Source of the DNA: Oscillospiraceae bacterium
GTDB lineage: Bacteria > Bacillota > Clostridia > UBA1381 > UBA9506
Assembly: GCA_015069045.1 (NCBI GenBank)
Contig: SVJJ01000007.1
Location: 24,760-88,759, forward strand
Reading direction: 5' to 3'
DNA length: 64,000 nucleotides
Shown here piece by piece: positions 10,301-19,502 of this stretch; position 1 is the first letter of the stretch, and the number at the start of each line of letters is the position of its first letter. The translations under genes were made by a program, and so were the position numbers. The notes beneath the pieces are model-generated. The model worked only from the letters and a program-made list of their open reading frames with translations. It ran no database searches and was not told where the DNA came from.

Positions 10301-10553
10301 TATCCGGTTTTTCAATTTCAATTACCTTGCGAACAGATTCAGCCACCAGGGGCTCTACATATATTTTATCCGCCATCATTTTATCAGTCATGATGGTAGC
10401 GGGATTGGAGTTAATTAAAACAACCTCAATACCCTCCTCTTGCAAGGCACGACAAGCCTGGGTCCCCGCATAGTCAAACTCTGCTGCCTGACCAATGACA
10501 ATGGGGCCGGAACCGATGACCAAAACTTTTTTAACATCTTGATACTTAGGCAT
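7356..10553 (-). CDS. carB: Carbamoyl-phosphate synthase large subunit
   Basis: 1065 aa with both ATP-grasp halves and C-terminal MGS-like domain. Confidence 0.97.
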   Translation of the reverse strand: MPKYQDVKKVLVIGSGPIVIGQAAEFDYAGTQACRALQEEGIEVVLINSNPATIMTDKMMADKIYVEPLVAESVRKVIEIEKPDSILPTLGGQTGLNLAMELAEEGYLDKMNVRLLGTATSAIKMAEDRQAFKDTMESIGEPCIASLVVETCEDAVSFANEIGYPVIVRPAYTLGGTGGGIANNEQELQEIASNGLRLSRVHQVLIEKCISGWKEIEFEVIRDGKGNAITVCSMENIDPVGVHTGDSVVIAPAQTLSDKEYQMLRKASLNIIHALDIEGGCNCQFALHPDSFEYAVIEVNPRLSRSSALASKATGYPIAKVASKIAIGYGLDEIVNAVTGKTCACFEPAIDYCVIKFPKWPFDKFVKAKRTLGTQMKATGEVMAISDNIEGALMKAVRCLELGVISYDLKKLKALSKKDIVRRLSLVDDERFFVICEAFRRDVDIDMIHTITTIDLFFLHKLKNIVDMELRLEKEELTPELLAEAKKMSFPDKLIASLSGISEIGVRAMRELHSIFPVYKMVDTCAAEFEAVTPYYYSTYDSYTETVSSAKKKIVVIGSGPIRIGQGIEFDYCSVHAVWALKEAGYETIIINNNPETVSTDFDTADKLYFEPLTAEDVGNILEIEQPDGVLVQFGGQTAIKLTQALKDMGVRILGTKAEDIDAAEDREVFDDILEACKIRRPEGRTVFTHQEALEAANELGYPVLVRPSYVLGGQGMEIAYNDQDVQEFMDIITMIRQEHPILIDKYMMGKEIEVDAICDGTDILIPGIMEHLERAGVHSGDSISIYPAPTLTQKIRDDLVNYTEKLAKALHVVGLVNIQFVLYEDEIYVIEVNPRSSRTVPYISKVTNVPMVDLATRCVLGEKLKDMGCGTGLHPEGNHVAVKVPVFSFEKLHDVDISLGPEMKSTGEVLGISTDFSEALYKGLLGAGFKMSETGNVLITVRDTDKEEILDIARGFRELGYQIYSTAGTAEFLMKNGVVSATVSKIGEGSPDILDLLQEGRFNMVINTATKGRRPERDGFKIRRKTVELSIPCLTSLDTAKAFLAGLQSSCKKNDLTMVNLIEV

Positions 10554-11628
10554 TGTGGTTTCCTCCCATCTTATTTACAAATTCGTCCAGTATATATGTC
10601 TCGTTTTTAGCTCCTGGCTTAGATTCAGGGTCAAACTGCACCGTAACAGCCGGTATGTCCACGTACCGAATACCTTCCATGGTTTGGTCATTTACATTGA
10701 TATGACTTACTTGGGCAACATGAGCACCTAAGCTGTTTTCTGTTACAGCATATCCATGATTCTGGAGTGTAACAAAGGTTTTGTCACAAGCCAAATCCTT
10801 AACCGGTTGATTGGCACCACGATGACCAAATTTTAATTTTTCCGTTTTACCACCCATAGCAAGAGCCGCCAATTGATGGCCCAGACCTACCCCGAAAAAT
10901 GGCTTACCTGATGTCATGAGGGACTTAATCTCAGGTAACATAGTCATGCATTCCTCCGGGTCGCCGGGGCCTCCGGCAACCATAATACCATTGGGATGTG
11001 TCGAAAGAATGTCTTGGGCTTTGGTCATGGCAGGGTAAACCGTCACTTTTGCGCCACGACTGGTTAGTGACGCAATCGTGCTGCGTTTTATACCAAAATC
11101 CAATAAAGCGACACTAATATCCCCTTCCCCTACGGTATAGGCCTTTTCACAGGTCACCTGTTCTACCATTGCCCCTACTTTATATGACTGAATTGCCTCA
11201 GCATAGTTCTCAAAACAAAAGGGCTCTTCTGTTGTAATAACGCCGTTCATGGCACCATTTGTTCGAATAATTTTCGTTAATGCTCTTGTATCAATACCGG
11301 TAATCGCTATCACATTTTCGCTGATTAAATATGATTCTAAAGTTTCCTGACTACGAAAGTTGTTGGGATGTGTTGCACATTCTTTCATGATGACAGCTTT
11401 AACCTGCACCTTATCCGACTCACAATCCTCACGATTAACGCCGGAATTTCCAATGACCGGATATGTCATAACAACCATTTGTCCTGCAAAGGAAGGGTCC
11501 GTTAATGTTTCTATATAACCGGTCATTCCAGTTGTAAATACAATTTCACCAATAACTGTTCCAGTGGCACCCAGGCTTTTACCCTCAAAAACAGTTCCGT
11601 CAGCCAATGCTAAATAAGCTTTCTTCAT
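10546..11628 (-). CDS. carA: Carbamoyl-phosphate synthase small subunit with degenerate glutaminase active site
   Basis: CarA N-domain plus class I GATase fold (GGPGDPE, LGHQLAALA, LQNHGYAV), but GVGLGHQ in place of GxCLGHQ and FDPE in place of HPE. Confidence 0.95.
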   Translation of the reverse strand: MKKAYLALADGTVFEGKSLGATGTVIGEIVFTTGMTGYIETLTDPSFAGQMVVMTYPVIGNSGVNREDCESDKVQVKAVIMKECATHPNNFRSQETLESYLISENVIAITGIDTRALTKIIRTNGAMNGVITTEEPFCFENYAEAIQSYKVGAMVEQVTCEKAYTVGEGDISVALLDFGIKRSTIASLTSRGAKVTVYPAMTKAQDILSTHPNGIMVAGGPGDPEECMTMLPEIKSLMTSGKPFFGVGLGHQLAALAMGGKTEKLKFGHRGANQPVKDLACDKTFVTLQNHGYAVTENSLGAHVAQVSHINVNDQTMEGIRYVDIPAVTVQFDPESKPGAKNETYILDEFVNKMGGNHNA

Positions 11629-11652
11629 GACACTTATTCCTTTCTAAAAAAA

Positions 11653-12570
11653 TTATATATATCGTAAAATATCATCACGCATGCGAATGGCTTCCTCTCG
11701 TGCTGCTTCTCCATATTCCGTTGGTGCATAATCACCTTTTTGCCAGGCACACATAATGCCCCGAGAGGAATTAATAATAGCTCCCAGGCCATTTGCATCA
11801 AAAGCACCGGCTGTATCTTGACCGCCGCCGCCTTGAGCCCCATAACCGGGTACTAAAATATAGGATTTTGGCATTAGTTTACGCAATTCAGCCAGTTGTT
11901 TAGGATAGGTGGCGCCTACAACGGCCCCTACCGATGTATAGCCATATTTACCTTCTGACCCTTCGCCCCATTGATTCACCAAAGCTGCCATCTTTCTGTA
12001 AATCGGTTCGCCCTCTACCGCAAGGTCCTGCAACTCGCCAGAGGATGGATTAGAGGTTTTAACCAAGGCAAAAATGGTCCGTCCATAGGTTTTGCAATCG
12101 TTAACAAAAGGCAGGATACCATCGGTACCCAAATAACCATTTACTGTTAAACCGTCGCTGGCAAGCTCATTTTTAACAACAATGTCACCTGCATTCGTTT
12201 GACCTAAATAAGCCGCAGAATAGGCCTCTGCTGTTTTACCTATGTCATTTCGTTTACCATCTAAAATAACATACATTCCCTTTTTTTGTGCATAAGAAAT
12301 TGTTTCGGCCAAGGCCCACAATCCCCACAGACCATACATTTCATAATAAGCTGATTGAGGCTTTACCGCCGGCACAATGTCACACAGGGCATCAATGAGA
12401 CCCTGATTAAAAGCATATAGTGCCGCACCCACAGCTTGATTGGTTTTACCATGGGCATCAACAGCAGCCTGACGAATCTCCTCGGGAATGTACTCCCAAC
12501 GAGGGTCAAGACCTGCCACCGTTGGATTATTTTTTTCTTTAATATTTTCAATTAAACGATCAATGGACAT
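11653..12570 (-). CDS. pyrF: Orotidine 5'-phosphate decarboxylase (long form, type 2)
   Basis: 305 aa; VAGLDPRW and ILDGKRNDIG motifs. Confidence 0.92.
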   Translation of the reverse strand: MSIDRLIENIKEKNNPTVAGLDPRWEYIPEEIRQAAVDAHGKTNQAVGAALYAFNQGLIDALCDIVPAVKPQSAYYEMYGLWGLWALAETISYAQKKGMYVILDGKRNDIGKTAEAYSAAYLGQTNAGDIVVKNELASDGLTVNGYLGTDGILPFVNDCKTYGRTIFALVKTSNPSSGELQDLAVEGEPIYRKMAALVNQWGEGSEGKYGYTSVGAVVGATYPKQLAELRKLMPKSYILVPGYGAQGGGGQDTAGAFDANGLGAIINSSRGIMCAWQKGDYAPTEYGEAAREEAIRMRDDILRYI

Positions 12571-12596
12571 AGGGTATCTCTCCTTTATAAATTTGA

Positions 12597-13883
12597 CTAT
12601 TGCATATCCGGGCTAATAACAACTTTACCATCTGCCAATGTGTACTCTACCTTACCATACAGTTCGTACCCGTTGTAAGGAGAATTTTTAGACTTAGATG
12701 CAAAGCTGCTTACATTGACCCGATAGGGATGTTCCATATCAAATATAACAATATCCGCTGCGGCGCCTTCCATCAACTGCCCTTTTTCAATGCCTAGAAT
12801 TTTAGCAGGCATGCAGGTCATTTTCTGTAATAATTCCTGCAAGGTCAGCTTGTCCTTTTTAACTAAATAGGTAATGCCTAAGCCTAAGGCGGTTTCAAAG
12901 CCCACAATACCATTGAGTGCCACAGCAAATTCTACATTTTTTTCATCCTCGTGATGTGGTGCATGGTCTGTGGCAATAACATCAATCGTGCCGTCTGCCA
13001 AGCCTGCAATAACAGCTAAAAGGTCCTTTTCTGTTCGCAGAGGCGGATTCATTTTTGCATTGGTATCATAGCCTTCCACCGCTTCTTCCGTCAGGGTAAA
13101 ATAGTGGGGACAGGTTTCTGCCGTTACACGAATACCCCTTGCCTTTGCCTGACGGATGATCTCTACGCTGCCGGCTGTGCTCACATGGGCAATATGAATG
13201 CGTTTGCCAAGTTCTCCTGCAATAATAACATCCCGTGCCACCTGTACTTCTTCCGCTGCATTGGGAATACCCTTAAGCCCCAATCGAGTGGACACAGCCC
13301 CTTCATTCATAGCGCCGTTTGCTAAGGACAAATCCTCACAGTGAGATATGACCAAGGTATCGAACATATCAGCATACTCTAAGGCACGGCGCATGAGTTC
13401 AGGGTTTGCCACCGGTCGACCATCGTCTGAAACGGCAACCGCACCTGCCTCACGCATATCTCCTATTTCGGCTAATTGCTCACCGGCCAGCCCCTTACTA
13501 ACAGCACCAATGGGCCAAACATGAACATGACCCACGGCAGCCGCCTTGCTCTTTACAAATTCAATCATGGCAGCATTATCTAAAACAGGGGCGGTGTTAG
13601 GCATACAAGCCACAGAGGTAAAACCACCCTTGGCTGCCGCCAGCGTTCCACTTTCTATATCTTCCTTATATTCCTGCCCCGGTTCCCGCAAATGACAATG
13701 CATGTCCACCAAACCAGGTGCCACTACCTTGCCGCTTGCATCGATCATGGTTGGATTTTCTGTTTCCGGAGCCAAATTTTCACCAATTTTTTGAATAACA
13801 CCATCTACAATTTGAATATCACAAACAGTATCAAAGTGGCGGGCAGGATCCATAACCCTACCACCCTTAATTAAAATTTCCAT
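12597..13883 (-). CDS. pyrC: Dihydroorotase
   Basis: DMHCHLREPGQEYKEDI and ATDHAPHH metal-binding motifs. Confidence 0.95.
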   Translation of the reverse strand: MEILIKGGRVMDPARHFDTVCDIQIVDGVIQKIGENLAPETENPTMIDASGKVVAPGLVDMHCHLREPGQEYKEDIESGTLAAAKGGFTSVACMPNTAPVLDNAAMIEFVKSKAAAVGHVHVWPIGAVSKGLAGEQLAEIGDMREAGAVAVSDDGRPVANPELMRRALEYADMFDTLVISHCEDLSLANGAMNEGAVSTRLGLKGIPNAAEEVQVARDVIIAGELGKRIHIAHVSTAGSVEIIRQAKARGIRVTAETCPHYFTLTEEAVEGYDTNAKMNPPLRTEKDLLAVIAGLADGTIDVIATDHAPHHEDEKNVEFAVALNGIVGFETALGLGITYLVKKDKLTLQELLQKMTCMPAKILGIEKGQLMEGAAADIVIFDMEHPYRVNVSSFASKSKNSPYNGYELYGKVEYTLADGKVVISPDMQ

Positions 13884-14808
13884 AGTGACCGCTCCTTTTT
13901 GCCAGAATATTTAAAACTGCCATGCGAACCGCCACACCGTTTGTGACCTGCTCATTAATCACGGCCCTGTCCAAACTCATTACGCCGCTGGTAAGTTCAA
14001 CCCCACGATTCACCGGTCCCGGATGCATGATAAGAGCATCGGGCTTTGCCAATGCTAATCGTTTTTCATCTACACCAAAGAACTTAGAATATTCTCGCAT
14101 ACTGGGAAGAAGACCATTTTGTTGTCTTTCCTTTTGCAAACGCAGGCACATGACAACATCTGCACCACGAAGAGCACTTTCCACATTTTCGTACACTTCC
14201 ACACCCAGAGTCGCAATATCTCGTGGTAGCAAGGTGGATGGTCCGCCAACAACAACTTCCGCCCCTAATTTTTGCAGGGCATATATATTAGAACGAGCCA
14301 CACGACTATGGGCAACATCTCCAATAATAGCTACGCGCAAACCTTCTATCTGCCCCTTTTTCTCCTTCATGGTCAGCAAATCTAAAAGAGCCTGGGTAGG
14401 GTGCTCATTCATACCATCTCCTGCGTTAATAACAGCCGCATTCACATTTTTTGCAATCAAATGTGGTGCGCCAGACATTTGATGACGAATAATGATAACA
14501 TCTGTCGCCATGGCATCTAAGGTTTTTGCCGTATCAATCAGGCTTTCACCCTTTTGCACGCTGGAACCCGAGGCTGTAATGTTAGCCGCATTGGCACTCA
14601 TATACTTAGAGGCCAATTCAAAAGAAAGACGTGTCCGGGTGCTGTTTTCATAAAACAGAGTAACCACCGTTCTGCCTTGTAAGTGAGGGGTTTTTTTAGC
14701 ATCCTGCAACAGGATATGTTTCATGATTTCAGCTTGGTATAAAATATAGCGAATTTCCTCTGCCGAAAGTTCCTTCATTCCTAATAAATCTTTTGTTGCC
14801 AGTTTCAT
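13867..14808 (-). CDS. pyrB: Aspartate carbamoyltransferase catalytic subunit
   Basis: [13 protein letters not shown] and [11 protein letters not shown] motifs. Confidence 0.96.
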   Translation of the reverse strand: MKLATKDLLGMKELSAEEIRYILYQAEIMKHILLQDAKKTPHLQGRTVVTLFYENSTRTRLSFELASKYMSANAANITASGSSVQKGESLIDTAKTLDAMATDVIIIRHQMSGAPHLIAKNVNAAVINAGDGMNEHPTQALLDLLTMKEKKGQIEGLRVAIIGDVAHSRVARSNIYALQKLGAEVVVGGPSTLLPRDIATLGVEVYENVESALRGADVVMCLRLQKERQQNGLLPSMREYSKFFGVDEKRLALAKPDALIMHPGPVNRGVELTSGVMSLDRAVINEQVTNGVAVRMAVLNILAKRSGHYGNFN

Positions 14809-15368
14809 TCTTTACCCTCCCCGCATCCATGCAGTTTCCCTAAGGAAACCTCATTATATCCATCTAATTCATTAAAGCAAACATGCACAATCTCATTTCT
14901 GGAGGTTGGCATATTTTTGCCTACATAATCTGCGCGAATAGGCAATTCCCTATGACCCCTATCGACCATAACCGCCAATTCAATTTTAGCTGCACGTCCC
15001 AGCTCCATAACCGCTTCAATGGCGGCTCTGACCGTACGTCCGGTGAATAACACATCATCCACCAAAATAATTTTTTTACCAATCACCATAAAATCTATAT
15101 TTGTACTATTAATGACAGGCATTTCAGATAGTAAACTCAAATCATCCCGATGAAAGGTTATATCTAAAATACCCATGGGCGGTTCTATACCCTCTAATTC
15201 CTGCAATCGTTTTTGCAGACGATTTGCCATTAAAACGCCACGACGCTGAATACCAATTAAAGCTAAATTTTCGATGCCTTTATTTTTTTCAATAATCTCA
15301 AATGCAATTCTGGTAATGGCTCGTTGCATGGCAGCTTCATCCATAATAATAGAACGTTTTGTTTCCAT
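14805..15368 (-). CDS. pyrR: Bifunctional pyr operon regulator/uracil phosphoribosyltransferase
   Basis: [29 protein letters not shown] loop [16 protein letters not shown]; start ATG at 15368 preceded by aaggagg. Confidence 0.94.
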   Translation of the reverse strand: METKRSIIMDEAAMQRAITRIAFEIIEKNKGIENLALIGIQRRGVLMANRLQKRLQELEGIEPPMGILDITFHRDDLSLLSEMPVINSTNIDFMVIGKKIILVDDVLFTGRTVRAAIEAVMELGRAAKIELAVMVDRGHRELPIRADYVGKNMPTSRNEIVHVCFNELDGYNEVSLGKLHGCGEGKE

Positions 15369-15392
15369 AGGTAACCTCCTTAAATAAAAAAT

Positions 15393-15419
15393 GTCCCTAC
15401 CGCACAATGCGATAAGGAC
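15393..15419 (-). terminator. pyr operon leader terminator (attenuator)
   Basis: Minus strand GUCCUUAUCGCA-UUG-UGCGGUAGGGAC (12-bp stem including G-U pairs) followed by AUUUUUUAU, upstream of pyrR. Confidence 0.82.
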
Positions 15420-15508
15420 TTATAGGCATGCTTATAGACAGCGCCAAATGTTTTCATACTGTTGTAAGCACCTTATCAGCATCTCGGTACCGATTTAAAG
15501 GTTATTTT
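15420..15508 (-). promoter_or_regulatory. pyr leader RNA with antiterminator strand
   Basis: GAUAAGG (complement of 15471-15477) can pair with CCUUAUC in the terminator 5' arm (15411-15417); an intervening stem GUGCUUA..ACAG/CUGU..UAAGCAU is also possible. Confidence 0.6.
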
Positions 15509-15513
15509 TTATT

Positions 15514-15542
15514 AGTATAACATAAATTCACACTTTTGTCTA
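15514..15542 (-). promoter_or_regulatory. SigA-type promoter of pyr operon: TAGACA-N17-TATACT
   Basis: Minus-strand -35 at 15537-15542, -10 at 15514-15519, 17-bp spacer. Confidence 0.65.
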
Positions 15543-15646
15543 TAGTTTTTTATATTTTTTAATAGACTGTCCTCTTTTTTTTGTACTGGCAAATCTATCC
15601 CGCATTCATCATATAATAACAATAGCTCATTTTGGAGGTGTCGCCT

Positions 15647-16360
15647 ATGTTTTCATCACTTTGGATGGCTTTAATAGCCTTTTTTCGTTATGGACCCTTT
15701 CTGCTTTCCTATGTTTCCAACAACTCCGGTTCCTTTCCAAAGCCTTTATCCGCTAAAGAGGAGACTGAATATCTGGCTCGCTTTTGGTCAGGGGATGAGG
15801 ATGCCAAAAACAAACTGATTGAACATAATTTACGCCTTGTTGCCCATATTGCCAAAAAATATACACAAGTTCCCGGCGCAGAGAATGAGGATATGATTTC
15901 CATTGGCACAGTAGGGCTCATCAAGGCCGTCAACTCCTTCGACGGCAATAAAAAAACAAGATTGGCTACATATGCCGCCCGATGCATTGAAAACGAAATT
16001 CTAATGTTTATGCGCTCATCTAAAAAGTTGCAGCAGGAAATTTCGCTAAACGAATGCTTAGGTCATGATAGTGACGGCAATGAAATCACCTTTATGGATA
16101 TTCTTACTGACGAAGATGATGACGTTGCGGAGAAAGCCGATTTAAATATGGACATCAAGAAACTGCAAGGATGTATAGACCATGCCTTAACAGCCAGAGA
16201 AAAACAAATTATTTTGTTGCGTTATGGTTTAAAGGGCAAGGCCGTTACCCAACGTAAAATTGCCAATAAATTTAACATTTCCCGTTCTTATGTATCCCGG
16301 CTGGAAAAAAAAGCGCTGGAAAAACTTGCAAGAGAGTTCGATGGAAATAAGGAATCCTAA
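15647..16360 (+). CDS. sigK: RNA polymerase sporulation sigma factor SigK (uninterrupted)
   Basis: ATG 15647 after tggaggtg; sigma-70 regions 2 and 4 with sporulation sigma-type N-terminal pro-sequence. Confidence 0.87.
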   Translation: MFSSLWMALIAFFRYGPFLLSYVSNNSGSFPKPLSAKEETEYLARFWSGDEDAKNKLIEHNLRLVAHIAKKYTQVPGAENEDMISIGTVGLIKAVNSFDGNKKTRLATYAARCIENEILMFMRSSKKLQQEISLNECLGHDSDGNEITFMDILTDEDDDVAEKADLNMDIKKLQGCIDHALTAREKQIILLRYGLKGKAVTQRKIANKFNISRSYVSRLEKKALEKLAREFDGNKES

Positions 16361-16404
16361 TGCATATCACTGCAACATGCCCCATATTTTTCTCGCTAAG
16401 CATA

Positions 16405-16442
16405 AAACACCTCGGCACTGTAAAATAAGTGCCGAGGTGTTT
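16405..16442. terminator. Bidirectional intrinsic terminator
   Basis: 15-bp stem aaacacctcggcact/agtgccgaggtgttt between convergent sigK and aspS. Confidence 0.9.
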
Positions 16443-16448
16443 GCTTCA

Positions 16449-18233
16449 CTAAATTAAATCATCCAGTTTAAGGTGTAATTCCTTTAGCTGTTTAGGATCT
16501 ACATTTGTAGGAGCCTCCGTCATAAGCTCCGATGCATCTTTAACCTTTGGAAATGCAATAACATCACGAATAGAATCACGACCAGCCAGGAGCATAACCA
16601 ATCTGTCCAAACCATAGGCCATACCGCCATGAGGTGGTGTACCATAACGAAAAGCATTCATCAAATAGCCAAACTGTTCCCAAGCTTTTTCCTTGGTAAA
16701 GCCAAGAGCTTCAAACATCTTTTGTTGCAGCTCTGTATTAAAAATACGCAAGCTGCCGCCCCCTACCTCATTACCATTAAAAATCATATCATAGGCCTTG
16801 GCATGCACCTGCTCAGGATGCTCGGAAAGAAGGGGAATATCCTCCTCCACAGGCATGGTAAAGGGATGATGCTTGGCTACATACCGCTTATCTTCCTCGC
16901 TGTACTCAAACAGTGGGAAATCGGTTACCCACAAAAGGTCATACTCGTCTTTTTTCAGCAAATCAAAACGACGAGCAAGCTCTAACCGGAGTGCTCCTAA
17001 AGAATCATACACAATCTCGTTTCTATCGGCAACAAACATGATAATATCGCCAACTTCGGCACCCATCTTTTGCAAAATACCATCAATTTCCTCCTGAGAA
17101 AGGAACTTGGTGATAGGAGATTTCAGTTCGGTTTCCCCAACATTAATCCAGGCCATACCCTTGGCTTTATAAATTTTAACAAAATCTACCAATGCGTCTA
17201 AATCACGACGAGATAATTTTGCATCGCCACCCTTGCAGTTAATGGCACGAACACTTCCGCCCTTTGCTACAACATCGGCAAACACCTTAAAACCGCAATT
17301 GGCTACCACATCAGATAAATCAACCAGTTCTAAGCCAAAGCGAGTATCCGGTTTGTCAGAGCCAAAACGGTCCATAGCCTCTTGATAGGTCATACGACGG
17401 AAGGGGGTTTGAATATCAATTCCTAATATTTCCTTGAATATCTTTTTCATAAAGCCTTCATTAACTGATAAAACATCTTCAATATTAACAAAGGACATTT
17501 CAAGGTCTATTTGTGTAAACTCAGGCTGACGGTCGGCACGCAAATCCTCATCACGGAAACACTTAACAATTTGCATATAACGATCCATGCCGGATAACAT
17601 TAATAACTGCTTATAAAGCTGGGGTGACTGAGGCAGTGCATAGAAATGACCGGGATGTACACGACTAGGTACTAGATAATCACGAGCACCCTCAGGGGTG
17701 GATTTTGTGAGCATAGGGGTTTCAATTTCCAAAAAGCCTTCCCCGTCAAAATAGTCCCGCGCCAACTTACAGACCTTATGACGCAACTCCATTAAACGCT
17801 GCATATCAGGCCGACGCAAATCCAAATACCGATATTTTAATCGAACCTCTTCACGTACATTACTATTTTCTTCAATATAAATTGGTGGCGTTTCCGCCTT
17901 AGAAAGGATACGTAATTCCTTAGCACGAATTTCTATGGTACCGGTGGGCACTTTATCGTTAACAGTTTCGGGATCACGCATAACCACCTCACCCACAACA
18001 GCCAATACATATTCACTACGAATGGTATCAGCCTTCTCAAACATTTCCTTGTCCCTATCCACATTAAATACAACCTGCACAATACCGGAACGGTCTCTTA
18101 GGTCAACAAAGATAACGCCGCCTAAGTTACGATATACCTGGGTCCAACCCATAACCGTTACTTCACTGCCTACATGTTCCTCTCGTAGCGTTCCGCATTT
18201 GTGTGTTCTTTTCAGTCCTGTAATTGTTTCCAT
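16449..18233 (-). CDS. aspS: Aspartate--tRNA ligase
   Basis: Class II aaRS; FRDEDLRADRQPEFTQID, GMAYGLDRLVMLLAG. Confidence 0.96.
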   Translation of the reverse strand: METITGLKRTHKCGTLREEHVGSEVTVMGWTQVYRNLGGVIFVDLRDRSGIVQVVFNVDRDKEMFEKADTIRSEYVLAVVGEVVMRDPETVNDKVPTGTIEIRAKELRILSKAETPPIYIEENSNVREEVRLKYRYLDLRRPDMQRLMELRHKVCKLARDYFDGEGFLEIETPMLTKSTPEGARDYLVPSRVHPGHFYALPQSPQLYKQLLMLSGMDRYMQIVKCFRDEDLRADRQPEFTQIDLEMSFVNIEDVLSVNEGFMKKIFKEILGIDIQTPFRRMTYQEAMDRFGSDKPDTRFGLELVDLSDVVANCGFKVFADVVAKGGSVRAINCKGGDAKLSRRDLDALVDFVKIYKAKGMAWINVGETELKSPITKFLSQEEIDGILQKMGAEVGDIIMFVADRNEIVYDSLGALRLELARRFDLLKKDEYDLLWVTDFPLFEYSEEDKRYVAKHHPFTMPVEEDIPLLSEHPEQVHAKAYDMIFNGNEVGGGSLRIFNTELQQKMFEALGFTKEKAWEQFGYLMNAFRYGTPPHGGMAYGLDRLVMLLAGRDSIRDVIAFPKVKDASELMTEAPTNVDPKQLKELHLKLDDLI

Positions 18234-19502
18234 TTACTCCAATCCTCCAAGCCGCTTAAAAAATTTTCCCAGAGCGCTAAAGCTCACTTCCTCTACTTCG
18301 CCGGTGGTCATATTTTTCACCTTGGCTTTGCTGTCAGCAATCTCTGTATCGCCCAGTACCATCGTATACTTAGCACCAATTTTATCTGCATATTTCATTT
18401 GTGCTTTAACGCTGCGATTCATATAATCCCGTTCAACAGAAACACCCTCACGGCGCAACTCATAAGCCAGGTTTTGCACAAACAAATTAGCCTCATCACC
18501 AATGTGGCCAATGTATAAATCCACAGTTTTCTGGCCGCCTAAATCAATCGCTAGATTGTCCAGCATCAGCAAAAGACGTTCCAATCCTAAACCAAATCCA
18601 ACTGCCGGCAACGGGGGACCGCCCAACTCTGATACAAGACCATTGTATCGTCCGCCGCCACAAACTGTGCCTTGGGCGCCGATATTTTTTGAAACAATCT
18701 CAAACACCGTTCTGGTGTAATAATCCAAACCGCGTACAATGGTTCCATCCACCAAATAAGGAATGTGCATAGCATCCAGGCAACGACGCAATTCATCAAA
18801 GTGGTTCCCGCACTCCGGACAAATATTATCCAACAAAATGGGTGCTTCATTATAAATTTCCTTGCAACTTTTTTCCTTGCAATCTAATATGCGCAAGGGG
18901 TTTTTTTCATACCGTTGCCGGCAGGTGGCGCATAATTTATCCAAATGAGGTTTGAAAAACTCCCGCAATTTTTGATTGTATACCTTACGGCAGGTAGGAC
19001 ACCCAATACTGTTAATTCTTAACTCTACGCCGCCCACGCGAAGCCGACGAAACAGCTCTAAGGCTAAGGAAATAACCTCTGCATCTAAAGCTGCACTTTC
19101 TGCACCAAAAACCTCAACTCCAAACTGATGAAAAGCCCGTAAGCGACCCGCCTGAGGCTTTTCATACCGAAAACAAGGTGTAACATAGTATAATTTTGCG
19201 GGCAAAGCTTGGGCATATAAGGAATGTTCTACCAAGCTGCGGACAACAGAGGCTGTACCCTCCGGCCGCAGGGTAATGCTTCGGTCACCCTTGTCTAAAA
19301 ATGTGTACATCTCTTTTTGTACCACATCCGTTGTTTCTCCTACACCACGCTCAAAAAGCTCGGTATGTTCAAAAATAGGGGTTCTGATTTCCCGATAACC
19401 ATAGTCTCGACATAAATCGGCCACGGTGTTTTCCACAACATGCCATTTATATGACTCGTGAGGTAATACGTCATGCGTACCCCTTGGTGCCTTAATTTCC
19501 AT
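18234..19502 (-). CDS. hisS: Histidine--tRNA ligase
   Basis: MEIKAPRGTHDVLP start; LRPEGTASVVR; GLDYYTRTVFE. Confidence 0.95.
   Translation of the reverse strand: MEIKAPRGTHDVLPHESYKWHVVENTVADLCRDYGYREIRTPIFEHTELFERGVGETTDVVQKEMYTFLDKGDRSITLRPEGTASVVRSLVEHSLYAQALPAKLYYVTPCFRYEKPQAGRLRAFHQFGVEVFGAESAALDAEVISLALELFRRLRVGGVELRINSIGCPTCRKVYNQKLREFFKPHLDKLCATCRQRYEKNPLRILDCKEKSCKEIYNEAPILLDNICPECGNHFDELRRCLDAMHIPYLVDGTIVRGLDYYTRTVFEIVSKNIGAQGTVCGGGRYNGLVSELGGPPLPAVGFGLGLERLLLMLDNLAIDLGGQKTVDLYIGHIGDEANLFVQNLAYELRREGVSVERDYMNRSVKAQMKYADKIGAKYTMVLGDTEIADSKAKVKNMTTGEVEEVSFSALGKFFKRLGGLE

Noticed and set aside
7378-10473. Plus-strand ORFs inside carB (e.g. 7378-7662, 9505-9693, 9792-10034, 10075-10473)
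   Set aside because: Antisense to a strongly conserved gene, no SD support, no recognisable protein motifs.
13922-14482. 186-aa plus-strand ORF antisense to pyrB
   Set aside because: Composition is that of an antisense frame of pyrB; no independent support.
15647-16360. sigK interrupted by a skin-type prophage
   Set aside because: The reading frame is continuous from start to stop; there is no recombinase or insertion.
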